13,604 nt of DNA from an uncultured Bacteroidota bacterium (lineage in GTDB: Bacteria > Bacteroidota > Bacteroidia > Flavobacteriales > Flavobacteriaceae). The notes under the pieces are model-generated. The model ran no database searches, was not told the DNA's origin, and was given only the letters and a program-made list of their open reading frames with translations. Location: NCBI GenBank assembly GCA_903888655.1, contig CAISUR010000345.1:1-13604 (forward strand), in the 5' to 3' direction. This document shows positions 1-6,733 of the stretch, one piece after another. The first letter of the stretch is position 1; every line of letters starts with the position of its first letter. A program made the translations under genes and the position numbers.

Positions 1-422
1 CCTTCCTCAAATGTTATTTCATTGATAACCGTGCAAGAATGATTAAAAGGTCTTGATGTAATTATATAATTAGATTGAATATCTTCTTGTACCGAAACAA
101 CCCGCTCTTCGGGCATATCATAATCTAATGGAACATAAGTCCCTCCACATTTTAAGATAGCCAAAATCGCCACGTGAAGTTCGATACCTCGTTCCCACCA
201 GACTAGGCAAGGACTTCCTTTTTTTAATCCTTTATCTTGTAATTTAAGAGCTAAATTGGTAGACCATTCATTAAGAATTTTATAACTTATTTGCTTGCCA
301 TTAAAAGAAAGGGCAATTTTATGGGGATATTTTTCAACCGTATTTTTAAAAATCGAAATCAAGGTTTCTTCCACAAAAAAATCGTGACGTTCTTCGCCAA
401 TTATCAAACTTAATTCTTGCAT
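1..422 (-). CDS. Nonribosomal peptide synthetase, adenylation domain (5' end only)
   Basis: Reading leftward from ATG at 422 gives an uninterrupted frame of 140 codons to the window edge. It resembles the start of an amino-acid adenylation domain, which activates an amino acid as an aminoacyl-AMP for thioester loading. Visible are an A1-like stretch (KIALSFNGKQISYKILN, about residues 35-51) and a clear A2 core (ILAILKCGGTYVPLD, about 86-100) followed by MPEERV. The protein begins almost directly with the adenylation domain, so there is no condensation domain before it. This is compatible with a loading module or a stand-alone A domain. The substrate code and any carrier, condensation or thioesterase domains are outside the window. 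The divergent neighbour is a phosphopantetheinyl transferase, the enzyme type needed to activate NRPS carrier domains, which supports the call. An acyl-CoA ligase-like member of the same superfamily is the main alternative, but the A2 wording is NRPS-like. Confidence 0.82.
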   Translation of the reverse strand, partial: MQELSLIIGEERHDFFVEETLISIFKNTVEKYPHKIALSFNGKQISYKILNEWSTNLALKLQDKGLKKGSPCLVWWERGIELHVAILAILKCGGTYVPLDYDMPEERVVSVQEDIQSNYIITSRPFNHSCTVINEITFEE

Positions 423-478
423 AAATATATTTGAGTTTTTAAGACTCACTTTAATTAATAGGGTTTAATTGTAATCTT

Positions 479-486
479 TATATTTG
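479..486 (+). promoter_or_regulatory. Bacteroidota -7 promoter element for the PPTase gene
   Basis: TATATTTG matches the Bacteroidota -7 consensus TAnnTTTG and ends 17 nt before the PPTase ATG. No convincing -33 TTTG was found at 17-23 nt upstream. It lies in the 81-bp divergent gap shared with the NRPS gene. No equivalent box was found on the minus strand. Confidence 0.5.
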
Positions 487-503
487 TCATAAAAATCAAT
501 TAC

Positions 504-1106
504 ATGGTTGAAATTTATAAAAAAAACATCAGTATTCCAATCAGTAACGAAGAAATTAGATTAAAATTATTGTTACTTCCAATACAATTACAAAATAAAA
601 TTTCCAAATATTCTAGTAATGAAAAAAAACAACAGCGATTAGATGGGTTAGCGCTCTTGTCTGATGCATTAAAAAAAAATAATAGGGATGAAAAAGATAT
701 TTTCTTATTTTCTTATAATAATTTTGGTAAACCGTTTATTAGCACGGATATTGACTTTAGTATTTCTTATTCTGGTACTGCGGTAATTTTAGGATTTGTA
801 AAAAAAGGTATCATTGGAGTTGATATCGAACAAATACGACCAATAGATTGTAAACAATTCAAAGACTATTTTACAAGAAATGAGTGGGATTTTTTGACTC
901 AAAACAGGTATAATAACGTTCATTTTTTTAGACTTTGGACACGCAAAGAAGCTGCAGCTAAAGCAATTGGAAAAGGTGCTTTTCTAGATTTTAACTTATT
1001 TGATGTTTTAGAGAATACTATCATGATAGAAGGTGTAAATTTAAAATTAACCACCGAATTAGAAGGAGGGTTCTGTTATTCAATAGCTACAAGTCAAGAA
1101 CAGTGA
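504..1106 (+). CDS. 4'-phosphopantetheinyl transferase, Sfp/AcpT superfamily
   Basis: This 200-residue cytoplasmic enzyme should transfer the phosphopantetheine arm of coenzyme A to a conserved Ser of carrier proteins, converting apo- to holo-carrier. The two family signatures are present: GVDIE at residues 105-109 (metal-binding D107 and E109) and WTRKEAAAKAIGKG at 145-158 (E149, K153). An FGKP motif lies at 74-77. The conserved His-containing stretch before it (usually SHSG) reads SYSG at 88-91, so the usual His is Tyr89. Length fits a compact Sfp-type enzyme. The gene diverges from an NRPS gene across 81 bp, making that synthetase the obvious substrate, although it could also serve other carrier proteins. 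The ATG start is supported by the -7 box 17 nt upstream. Confidence 0.9.
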   Translation: MVEIYKKNISIPISNEEIRLKLLLLPIQLQNKISKYSSNEKKQQRLDGLALLSDALKKNNRDEKDIFLFSYNNFGKPFISTDIDFSISYSGTAVILGFVKKGIIGVDIEQIRPIDCKQFKDYFTRNEWDFLTQNRYNNVHFFRLWTRKEAAAKAIGKGAFLDFNLFDVLENTIMIEGVNLKLTTELEGGFCYSIATSQEQ

Positions 1107-1189
1107 ATTAGTTGTTCTAATATTATAATATTTAATGTTTTGAGTTTAAATAGTGTTGAAAATTAATACATAATTAATAATTCATTTAG

Positions 1190-1197
1190 TAGTTTTG
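1190..1197 (+). promoter_or_regulatory. Bacteroidota -7 promoter element for the TonB receptor gene
   Basis: TAGTTTTG matches TAnnTTTG and ends 22 nt before the receptor ATG at 1220. No -33 TTTG at canonical spacing was seen. Its presence suggests that the receptor is not simply read through from the PPTase gene. Confidence 0.45.
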
Positions 1198-1219
1198 TTT
1201 TGTAATCATTTTAAAGACT

Positions 1220-3496
1220 ATGAATAGATTTTTAATTACAATATTGATAACATTTGCAATTGCTAACTTATCAATTGCCCAACACGATCATATTCATGGA
1301 AAGGTAATTAATGACAATACTAAACTTCCTGCAGAAGGGATTACTGTAACCCTATTACCTATAAATAAAACGACAACAACCAATGAAAACGGACGTTTTA
1401 CGTTCAATGAAAATAAAGTCAACATACAATCCATCGTATTTTCGGGTTTTGGATATGAAAAAATGATAATCTCAATTGATGATTTTAACCTAGGAGCCAC
1501 AATCGTTTTAAAAACAAAATCCGTCACAACTTTAGATGAAGTTATTGTCAATTCGGGAGCAACTGTTAAGCAACAAAATCAAATTAGTAAACTAGATATC
1601 AAAATGAGAGGGGTCAACAACTCTCAAGAAGTATTACGAATTGTTCCCGGATTATTTATTGGACAACATCAAGGAGGCGGAAAAGCCGAACAGATATTTA
1701 TAAGAGGTTTTGATTGTGATCATGGAACCGATATTAGTTTGAATGTTGACGGAATGCCCATCAATATGGTGTCACATGCACATGGTCAAGGTTATGCGGA
1801 CGCTCATTTTATCATTCCTGAAACTATTGAAAGTGTTGATTTTAAAAAAGGAACTTACAATGCTGAAAAGGGAAATTTTGATACCGCTGGTTATGTCGAT
1901 TTTAAAACAGCCAATGCTATTGATAAAAATATAGTGAAATTAGAGGGTGGTATGTTCAATTCGGGTCGCATTGTTGGGGTGATTAATTTGCTAAATGATA
2001 AACAAAAAGCCAAACAGCAATCGTGGTATTTGGCAACGGAATATAATTATTCTGACGGATACTTTGATAATCCACAGCACTTTAATCGATTTAATTTCTT
2101 TACCAAATATCATGGAAAAGTTTCTGAAAATAGTTTCTTACAACTTTCAGCTTCTACTTTATATAGCAAATGGAACGCATCAGGACAAATTCCCGATCGA
2201 GCTGTTGATCAAGGATTGATAGGTTTTTATGGAGCACTTGATCCAACAGAAGGAGGAGTAACGTCACGTTCTAATTTCAATGCACAATTATTAACCACTT
2301 TAAAAAATCATGATTTCATAAAAAATCAATTCTACTATACTAATTATTCATTTGATTTACATACTAATTTCACTTTTTACCTCGATGATCCAATCAATGG
2401 TGACCAAATTCGTCAGAAAGAAAATAGAAATCTTATTGGTTATCACGGAAGCTACAATCACACTAGTTATTTAGGAACTACCAAAATTACTACTGATGCA
2501 GGAATCAACTTTAGATTAGACAAAACCAATAATTCGGAATTATCTCACACCGTTGATCGTTTTACACTAATCAATCCCATAAAGTTAGGAGATATCTCCG
2601 AATTGAATGCGGCAACTTACATAAGTGAAACCTTTAAATTTAATGAAAAATGGACATTAAATACGGGTTTACGTTTTGATCAATTTTATGACCAATACAA
2701 TAACAAATTGGCGTCTGATCCAATTTTGAATGGAGTAGGCTTGTATAAAGCCAATGCCAATATATGGAGTCCAAAGTTGAGCGTATATTATCATGCTAGT
2801 AAAAACATTCAGTTTTATATAGCTTCTGGCAGAGGGTTTCATTCAAATGACACCAGAGTAGTAGTAGCTACTGATGGAAAACAGATTCTACCTCCGGCTT
2901 ATGGCGTTGATTTAGGAACTATTTTCAAACCTACCGAAAATTTATTATTACATTTTGCTACTTGGTACATGGGATTAAAACAAGAATTTGTTTATGCAGG
3001 TGATGGTGGTACTGTAGATATAACTGGAGCAACGAGAAGAATTGGTCTTGATGGATCTATCCGTTATGAACCTATAAAATCATTATATGTTGATATAGAT
3101 GTTAATTACGCTCATGGCAGATATGTAAATGAACCTAAAGGACAAGATTATATTCCGCTAGCACCCGTTTGGAGTGCCACAGGCGGCATTATGTATAAAA
3201 ATAAAAATGGGTTAAACGGTGGTTTACGTTACCGCTATTTATCAGACCGTCCTGCGATAGAAGATTATTCACTAACGGCTCAAGGATATTTTGTTACCGA
3301 TGCTGTATTGAATTATTCTAAACCACGATATGAAATTGGACTTAAAGTAAATAACATTTTCAATACAAAATGGAAAGAAACACAATTTGCTACCGAAACT
3401 CGTCTGCAAAATGAAGCCAATTCAGTCACTGAAGTTTGTTTTACACCAGGAACTAAACTGATGGCATTAGTTGGTTTGACGTATTTCTTTCGATAA
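1220..3496 (+). CDS. TonB-dependent outer-membrane receptor with N-terminal carboxypeptidase-regulatory-like domain
   Basis: This is an outer-membrane, TonB-energised import receptor of 758 residues; the substrate is unknown. Residues 1-20 form a signal peptide (MNRFLITILITFAIANLSIA), and the mature protein begins QHDHIHG. Residues about 26-100 are a carboxypeptidase-regulatory-like beta domain (GKVINDNTKLPAEGITVTLL..NENGRFTF). A TonB-box-like TLDEVIV lies at 104-110, the plug at about 115-230, and the barrel runs to the C-terminus, which ends in an aromatic-rich strand (YFFR). The plug contains IRGFDCDHGTDISLNVDGMP and SHAHGQGYAD, wording typical of one TonB-receptor subfamily also seen in proteobacteria. 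At 758 residues with no SusD gene beside it, this is not a SusC. It follows the PPTase by 113 bp on the same strand. A siderophore or metal substrate is possible, but inference only. Confidence 0.9.
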   Translation: MNRFLITILITFAIANLSIAQHDHIHGKVINDNTKLPAEGITVTLLPINKTTTTNENGRFTFNENKVNIQSIVFSGFGYEKMIISIDDFNLGATIVLKTKSVTTLDEVIVNSGATVKQQNQISKLDIKMRGVNNSQEVLRIVPGLFIGQHQGGGKAEQIFIRGFDCDHGTDISLNVDGMPINMVSHAHGQGYADAHFIIPETIESVDFKKGTYNAEKGNFDTAGYVDFKTANAIDKNIVKLEGGMFNSGRIVGVINLLNDKQKAKQQSWYLATEYNYSDGYFDNPQHFNRFNFFTKYHGKVSENSFLQLSASTLYSKWNASGQIPDRAVDQGLIGFYGALDPTEGGVTSRSNFNAQLLTTLKNHDFIKNQFYYTNYSFDLHTNFTFYLDDPINGDQIRQKENRNLIGYHGSYNHTSYLGTTKITTDAGINFRLDKTNNSELSHTVDRFTLINPIKLGDISELNAATYISETFKFNEKWTLNTGLRFDQFYDQYNNKLASDPILNGVGLYKANANIWSPKLSVYYHASKNIQFYIASGRGFHSNDTRVVVATDGKQILPPAYGVDLGTIFKPTENLLLHFATWYMGLKQEFVYAGDGGTVDITGATRRIGLDGSIRYEPIKSLYVDIDVNYAHGRYVNEPKGQDYIPLAPVWSATGGIMYKNKNGLNGGLRYRYLSDRPAIEDYSLTAQGYFVTDAVLNYSKPRYEIGLKVNNIFNTKWKETQFATETRLQNEANSVTEVCFTPGTKLMALVGLTYFFR

Positions 3497-3499
3497 AAT

Positions 3500-3526
3500 A
3501 AAGTCAAATTTTATATATTTGTCTTT
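3500..3526. repeat. Inverted repeat between the TonB receptor and mazG-like genes
   Basis: The arms AAAGTCAAAT (3500-3509) and ATTTGTCTTT (3517-3526) are reverse complements apart from one position, with a 7-nt loop. The repeat starts 3 nt after the receptor stop, so it could be a weak AT-rich terminator. Its right half contains the -7 box of the next gene, so it could equally be an operator. The stem is GC-poor, so the terminator reading is doubtful. Confidence 0.35.
3514..3521 (+). promoter_or_regulatory. Bacteroidota -7 promoter element for the mazG-like gene
   Basis: TATATTTG matches TAnnTTTG and ends 44 nt before the ATG at 3566. No good -33 element was seen at canonical spacing. It overlaps the right arm of the 3500-3526 inverted repeat. 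Confidence 0.42.
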
Positions 3527-3565
3527 CAATAATAGTTAAATCTATTACATATAATAGTATAAAAA

Positions 3566-3949
3566 ATGCAAAAACAAATCAACGCTGTAAAAGAATTTCA
3601 TACCAGTTTTAAATTGGGCTATAGTGAAAACATGAAAGCCAGTTTGGGTGAAAGTAAAAATCTTCTTCGTTACAACTTGATGAAAGAAGAGAACGAAGAA
3701 TATTTGGAAGCAGCTCAAAATAATGATATTGTTGAAATAGCCGATGCTTTGGGAGACATGCTTTATATACTTTGTGGCACAATAATAGAACATGGTTTGC
3801 AACATAAAATTGAAGAAGTATTTGACGAAATTCAACGAAGTAATATGAGTAAATTGGGTGAAGATGGACAACCCATCTACAGAGAAGATGGTAAAGTATT
3901 AAAAGGGCCAAATTATTTCAAACCTAATTTTGAAGATATTTTGAAGTAA
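3566..3949 (+). CDS. MazG-like all-alpha nucleoside triphosphate pyrophosphohydrolase
   Basis: This 127-residue cytoplasmic protein belongs to the all-alpha NTP pyrophosphohydrolase superfamily (MazG/HisE/dUTPase-2 type), which hydrolyses NTPs to NMPs and pyrophosphate with Mg2+. The signature EExxE (E41, E42, E45) is followed by ExxD (E57 to D60) in the helix pair KEENEEYLEAA and EIADALGDMLY. A single domain is present, in contrast to the two-domain E. coli MazG. The C-terminal tail from about residue 97 (GEDGQPIYREDGKVLKGPNYFKP) resembles the substrate-side extension seen in phosphoribosyl-ATP-pyrophosphatase-like homologues. It is not beside his genes, so a nucleotide-pool or house-cleaning role is more likely than histidine synthesis. 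It converges with the acetyltransferase gene, with 12 bp between the two stops. Confidence 0.85.
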   Translation: MQKQINAVKEFHTSFKLGYSENMKASLGESKNLLRYNLMKEENEEYLEAAQNNDIVEIADALGDMLYILCGTIIEHGLQHKIEEVFDEIQRSNMSKLGEDGQPIYREDGKVLKGPNYFKPNFEDILK

Positions 3950-3961
3950 ATCTGTTTAATC

Positions 3962-4456
3962 TCACAACATTTTTTGCATAAAAACACTGTGTAACCATCG
4001 GTCAAACTTGAATCCCGATTCTTTTATGGTGCCTACAATTTCAAATCCAAATTTTTTATGAAAATCAATGCTGGTTTGGTTTTCGGAATCAATTACGCCA
4101 ATCATAGTGTGTAGTTTTTGAGCTTTCGCCAAATGAATAAGCTGTTCTAAAAGAAGTTTGCCAATGCCTTTGCCAATGTGTTTAGGATGGACATAAACCG
4201 AATGTTCTACGGTAAATTTATACGCTTCACGAAATCGGAATTCACTGTAATAACCAAAACCCACTACAATTTCATTTTCGGTAGCAACAATTATTGGAAA
4301 CCCTTTCTTTAGTTTATCCTCAAAAATCGCTATTTGAATTTCTATATTTCGCGTTTCGTAATCATACAATGCCGTAGAATTTAGAATATTATAATTTATA
4401 ATTTCTAAAATAGCTTTCGTATCTTCAATTTGGTAAGGTCTGATTTTGATTTCCAT
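3962..4456 (-). CDS. GNAT N-acetyltransferase, phosphinothricin acetyltransferase-like
   Basis: This 164-residue protein is predicted to transfer acetyl from acetyl-CoA to a small amine substrate. The acetyl-CoA-binding motif is H93-IGKGIGK-100. The surrounding FRFREAYKFTVEHSVYVHP (73-91), SIDFHKKFGF (129-138) and FKFDRWLHSV (149-158) are the conserved blocks of the phosphinothricin/methionine-sulfoximine acetyltransferase branch, with E84 in the TVEHSVYV strand. The natural substrate is probably an amino-acid analogue or unknown; a resistance role cannot be claimed. The ATG at 4456 lies only 4 nt after a perfect -7 box on the same strand, suggesting a very short or absent leader. The gene diverges from menD across a 146-bp gap that contains a strong inverted repeat. 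Confidence 0.85.
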   Translation of the reverse strand: MEIKIRPYQIEDTKAILEIINYNILNSTALYDYETRNIEIQIAIFEDKLKKGFPIIVATENEIVVGFGYYSEFRFREAYKFTVEHSVYVHPKHIGKGIGKLLLEQLIHLAKAQKLHTMIGVIDSENQTSIDFHKKFGFEIVGTIKESGFKFDRWLHSVFMQKML

Positions 4457-4460
4457 GATT

Positions 4461-4468
4461 CAAAAATA
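4461..4468 (-). promoter_or_regulatory. Bacteroidota -7 promoter element for the GNAT gene
   Basis: On the minus strand the sequence reads TATTTTTG, a full TAnnTTTG match, ending 4 nt before the ATG at 4456. Transcription from it would start at or within a few bases of the start codon, giving a nearly leaderless message. No -33 TTG was seen at the expected distance. Confidence 0.4.
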
Positions 4469-4476
4469 GTGTTTTT

Positions 4477-4526
4477 TTGAACCATTAAGAAATTACTTAA
4501 TTAACGTAACTTTCTTAATGGTTTAA
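4477..4526. repeat. Strong inverted repeat in the GNAT-menD divergent gap
   Basis: Arms AACCATTAAGAAA (4480-4492) and TTTCTTAATGGTT (4511-4523) are perfect 13-bp reverse complements. Outside them the pairing extends to TTG/TAA with one G-T wobble. Inside, TTAC and GTAA pair again once a single unpaired C is allowed. Both flanking genes begin here, so it cannot be an end-of-gene terminator for either. A dispersed intergenic repeat or a bidirectional operator are the likely readings. Confidence 0.7.
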
Positions 4527-4541
4527 TTTTTCGTCAAAAAA

Positions 4542-4557
4542 TAACTTTGTACTTTTG
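4542..4557 (+). promoter_or_regulatory. Two tandem -7 boxes upstream of menD
   Basis: TAACTTTG (4542-4549) and TACTTTTG (4550-4557) both match TAnnTTTG and abut directly. The second ends 45 nt before the menD ATG. No good -33 TTTG lies at canonical spacing. The pair could give two close transcription starts. Confidence 0.45.
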
Positions 4558-4570
4558 TATAAATTAAAAG

Positions 4571-4587
4571 CCTTTGCGCCTTTGTGG
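4571..4587 (+). repeat. CCTTTG-N2-CCTTTG short direct repeat in the menD leader
   Basis: CCTTTGCGCCTTTGTGG is a direct repeat of CCTTTG with a 2-nt spacer, much more GC-rich than the surrounding intergenic DNA. It lies between the predicted menD promoter and ATG, so it would be in the 5' leader. From memory it resembles short repeats common in Flavobacterium intergenic DNA; this was not checked. Confidence 0.4.
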
Positions 4588-4602
4588 CATAATAAGTAAA
4601 AA

Positions 4603-6261
4603 ATGACATATCCAAAAATACCTTTAGCCCAATCCATTATCGAAATACTTCGCGCTAAAGGAATCACCAATATTGTTATTTCACCGGGTTCAAGAAATGC
4701 GCCTTTAACGATAGGTTTTGCAAGCCATCCCGATTTTAAATGTTACAGCATTGCTGACGAGCGTTCGGCGGCTTTTTTTGCAGTGGGAATGGCGCAACAA
4801 ATCAAGAAACCAGTGGCAGTGGTTTGTACTTCGGGTTCGGCATTGCTCAATTATTATCCCGCTTTTGCCGAAGCTTTTTACAGTCAGATTCCGTTTATTG
4901 TGATTTCTGCCGACAGACCACAAAGTAAGATTGATATTGGCGACGGACAAACTATTCGACAAGAAAATGTGTTTGCCAATCATTCGTTATTCAACGCCAA
5001 CCTCACCGAAGAAGCTTCTGATGACAATGATTTTTTAATTAACGAAGCGATCCATACGGCTTTCGCCAAAAGAGGCCCCGTACACATTAATGCGCCTTTT
5101 GAAGAGCCTTTATACGAAACGGTTTCTGAATTGACGGTGGAACCCAAAATTATTTCTTCGGTTGCAACCGATTTTATTTATGATGAACCGATTTCGGAAT
5201 ATGCTTCTGTTTGGAATACTTCAAAAAAGAAATTAGTACTTGTTGGCGTTAACGAACCCAATGCTGTTGAACAAAAATTTTTAGATCAATTGGCTAACGA
5301 CCCATCGGTTGTGGTGCTGATTGAAACTACTTCCAATTTGCATCATCCGAAGTTTATAAATACGATTGATTCGGTAATTACACCATTCACACATAAAGAT
5401 TTTCTAGATTTTCAACCCGAAATTTTAGTAACTTTTGGTGGTATGATTGTTTCCAAACGCATCAAAGCTTTCTTAAGAAAATACAAGCCAAATCATCATT
5501 GGCACATAGATGATTTAAGAGCTTACAATACGTTTGGTTGTTTGACCAAACATTTTGAAGCAACACCCAATTTGTTTTTTCAATCGTTTTTTATGTTCGC
5601 AGAAACCGTTGAAAGTAACTATAATCAATGGGCTCAAGACATAAAAGCACTGCGTCAGCGAAAAAGTTTGGAATATTTAGCTATAATTCCGTTTACCGAT
5701 TTTAAAGTATTTGAAAAAGTGATTCCGGCTTTGCCTAAGAATTCGCAATTGCAAATTAGTAACAGTTCACCTATTCGATACGCGCAATTATTTGATATAG
5801 AAAAAAGCATCGAAGTTTTCAGCAATAGAGGAACAAGCGGCATCGATGGAAGTACCTCAACCGCAATTGGAGCAGCTGTTGCAAGTAAAAAGCCAAACGT
5901 ATTTATTGCAGGCGATATCGGATTTTTATACGACAGCAATGCCCTTTGGAACAATTACATCCCGAAAAATTTCAAAATTATTTTGATTAATAATGGAGGA
6001 GGAGGCATCTTCAGAATTCTACCAGGTCACGATGAAACACCTGTTTTTAATACGTTTTTTGAAACTTCTCATTGTTTAACGGCAGAACATTTATGCAAAA
6101 TGTATGGATTAAACTATCTTACAGCAAGTACCGAAACGACTTTAGAGGAAAGTTTAAAAGCAATGTTTTCAAATGATGAAAAACCTACTTTGTTAGAAGT
6201 GTTTACACCAACTTTAGAAAACGATAAGGTGTTGTTGCAGTATTTTAAAGAGTTGGTTTAA
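4603..6261 (+). CDS. menD: 2-succinyl-5-enolpyruvyl-6-hydroxy-3-cyclohexene-1-carboxylate synthase (MenD)
   Basis: MenD is a thiamine-diphosphate enzyme of menaquinone synthesis. It decarboxylates 2-oxoglutarate and adds the succinyl-semialdehyde unit to isochorismate, giving SEPHCHC. The 552-residue protein is full length. The N-terminal domain has ISPGSRNAPL (26-35), the family's isochorismate-binding loop, and the ThDP-activating Glu in ADERSAAFFAVG (E53). TSGSALLNYYPA follows at 76-87. The C-terminal domain has the ThDP/Mg motif GDIGFLYD (437-444) leading to INNGGGGIFRILPG (462-475). It is cytoplasmic. Menaquinone is the usual respiratory quinone in this phylum, so the gene is expected to be essential or nearly so. 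No other men gene is visible. Its stop overlaps the stop of the convergent SET gene. Confidence 0.96.
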   Translation: MTYPKIPLAQSIIEILRAKGITNIVISPGSRNAPLTIGFASHPDFKCYSIADERSAAFFAVGMAQQIKKPVAVVCTSGSALLNYYPAFAEAFYSQIPFIVISADRPQSKIDIGDGQTIRQENVFANHSLFNANLTEEASDDNDFLINEAIHTAFAKRGPVHINAPFEEPLYETVSELTVEPKIISSVATDFIYDEPISEYASVWNTSKKKLVLVGVNEPNAVEQKFLDQLANDPSVVVLIETTSNLHHPKFINTIDSVITPFTHKDFLDFQPEILVTFGGMIVSKRIKAFLRKYKPNHHWHIDDLRAYNTFGCLTKHFEATPNLFFQSFFMFAETVESNYNQWAQDIKALRQRKSLEYLAIIPFTDFKVFEKVIPALPKNSQLQISNSSPIRYAQLFDIEKSIEVFSNRGTSGIDGSTSTAIGAAVASKKPNVFIAGDIGFLYDSNALWNNYIPKNFKIILINNGGGGIFRILPGHDETPVFNTFFETSHCLTAEHLCKMYGLNYLTASTETTLEESLKAMFSNDEKPTLLEVFTPTLENDKVLLQYFKELV

Positions 6262-6683
6262 CTATGTTTTTTCCAATACTTTTTCCCATAATCACAGAAA
6301 ACTTCTTCCTCTGATTTTATTTTTCTAATAGCCATTAAACATACATTGTTATTTTCTTCCAAGGTTATTTTAGCATTATTTTTAAAATCAGATTTCGAAA
6401 AACCATGGGCATCATTGGCGTATTTTGCAAAGCAATTGGTATTCATGCAATCTAAAATAGTACCGTCTAAAAGATTCATAAAATAGGCATCAGCACCTTT
6501 TTGGATACGAATTTCAGCTTCTGAATGGGATAAAACCTCTCCTTTAAAAATGGCAATAATTTCGTCTTTATAAATAGTAATAGCTGTAAATAAACCGTTA
6601 CCCGAATTGGGAAGTTGTGAGGTTTGAATATACAAATAATCCGATTCTTCCGCCTGAATTTTATTTTCGTCTTTTTGTGACAT
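6258..6683 (-). CDS. Small SET-domain protein (putative protein lysine methyltransferase)
   Basis: This 141-residue protein is essentially a lone SET domain, the S-adenosylmethionine-dependent lysine-methyltransferase fold. Visible motifs are SGNGLFT (27-33, the N-terminal GxG element), NCFAKYANDAHG with KNNAKI (83-94 and 101-106, corresponding to the NHxCxxN pseudoknot segment in degenerate form), and EEVFCDYGKKYW (127-137, the ELxxDY element with the conserved Tyr). The target is unknown. A TTG codon at 6704 would extend the frame by 7 residues, but it lies inside the -7 box at 6702-6709, so the ATG at 6683 is chosen, about 14 nt from the predicted transcript start. It converges with menD and shares its stop region, and it diverges from cvfB. 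Activity is uncertain because the pseudoknot motif is atypical. Confidence 0.8.
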   Translation of the reverse strand: MSQKDENKIQAEESDYLYIQTSQLPNSGNGLFTAITIYKDEIIAIFKGEVLSHSEAEIRIQKGADAYFMNLLDGTILDCMNTNCFAKYANDAHGFSKSDFKNNAKITLEENNNVCLMAIRKIKSEEEVFCDYGKKYWKKHS

Positions 6684-6701
6684 TGTCGCTTTGTTGGTAT
6701 T

Positions 6702-6733
6702 CAAATGTAATCAATTTAACTGCAAACCATCAA
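6702..6733 (-). promoter_or_regulatory. Promoter of the SET gene (-7 and possible -33)
   Basis: On the minus strand TACATTTG (6702-6709) matches TAnnTTTG. A TTG at 6731-6733 lies 21 nt upstream, within the 17-23 range reported for Bacteroidota. The box covers the upstream TTG codon at 6704 and therefore decides in favour of the ATG at 6683. Confidence 0.55.

Noticed and set aside
433..447. Near-palindrome GAGTTTTTAAGACTC upstream of the NRPS start
   Set aside because: Short and imperfect, with no second copy in the window and no promoter box next to it on the minus strand; too weak to call an operator.
1119..1132. Perfect 14-bp palindrome AATATTATAATATT after the PPTase gene
   Set aside because: Consists only of A and T, has no loop or T tract as a terminator, and is expected by chance in such AT-rich DNA.
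1220..3496. TonB receptor considered as SusC of a polysaccharide locus
   Set aside because: It is too short for SusC, has no SusD gene beside it, and lies far from the GH16 gene on the other side of unrelated housekeeping genes.
3545..3911. Two minus-strand open frames opposite the mazG-like gene
   Set aside because: They have Cys/Phe/His-rich low-quality translations with no family resemblance and lie opposite a clear conserved protein; antisense shadows.
5655..5954. Minus-strand open frame of 99 codons inside menD
   Set aside because: Antisense to the highly conserved ThDP-binding half of MenD; no motif, no promoter box.
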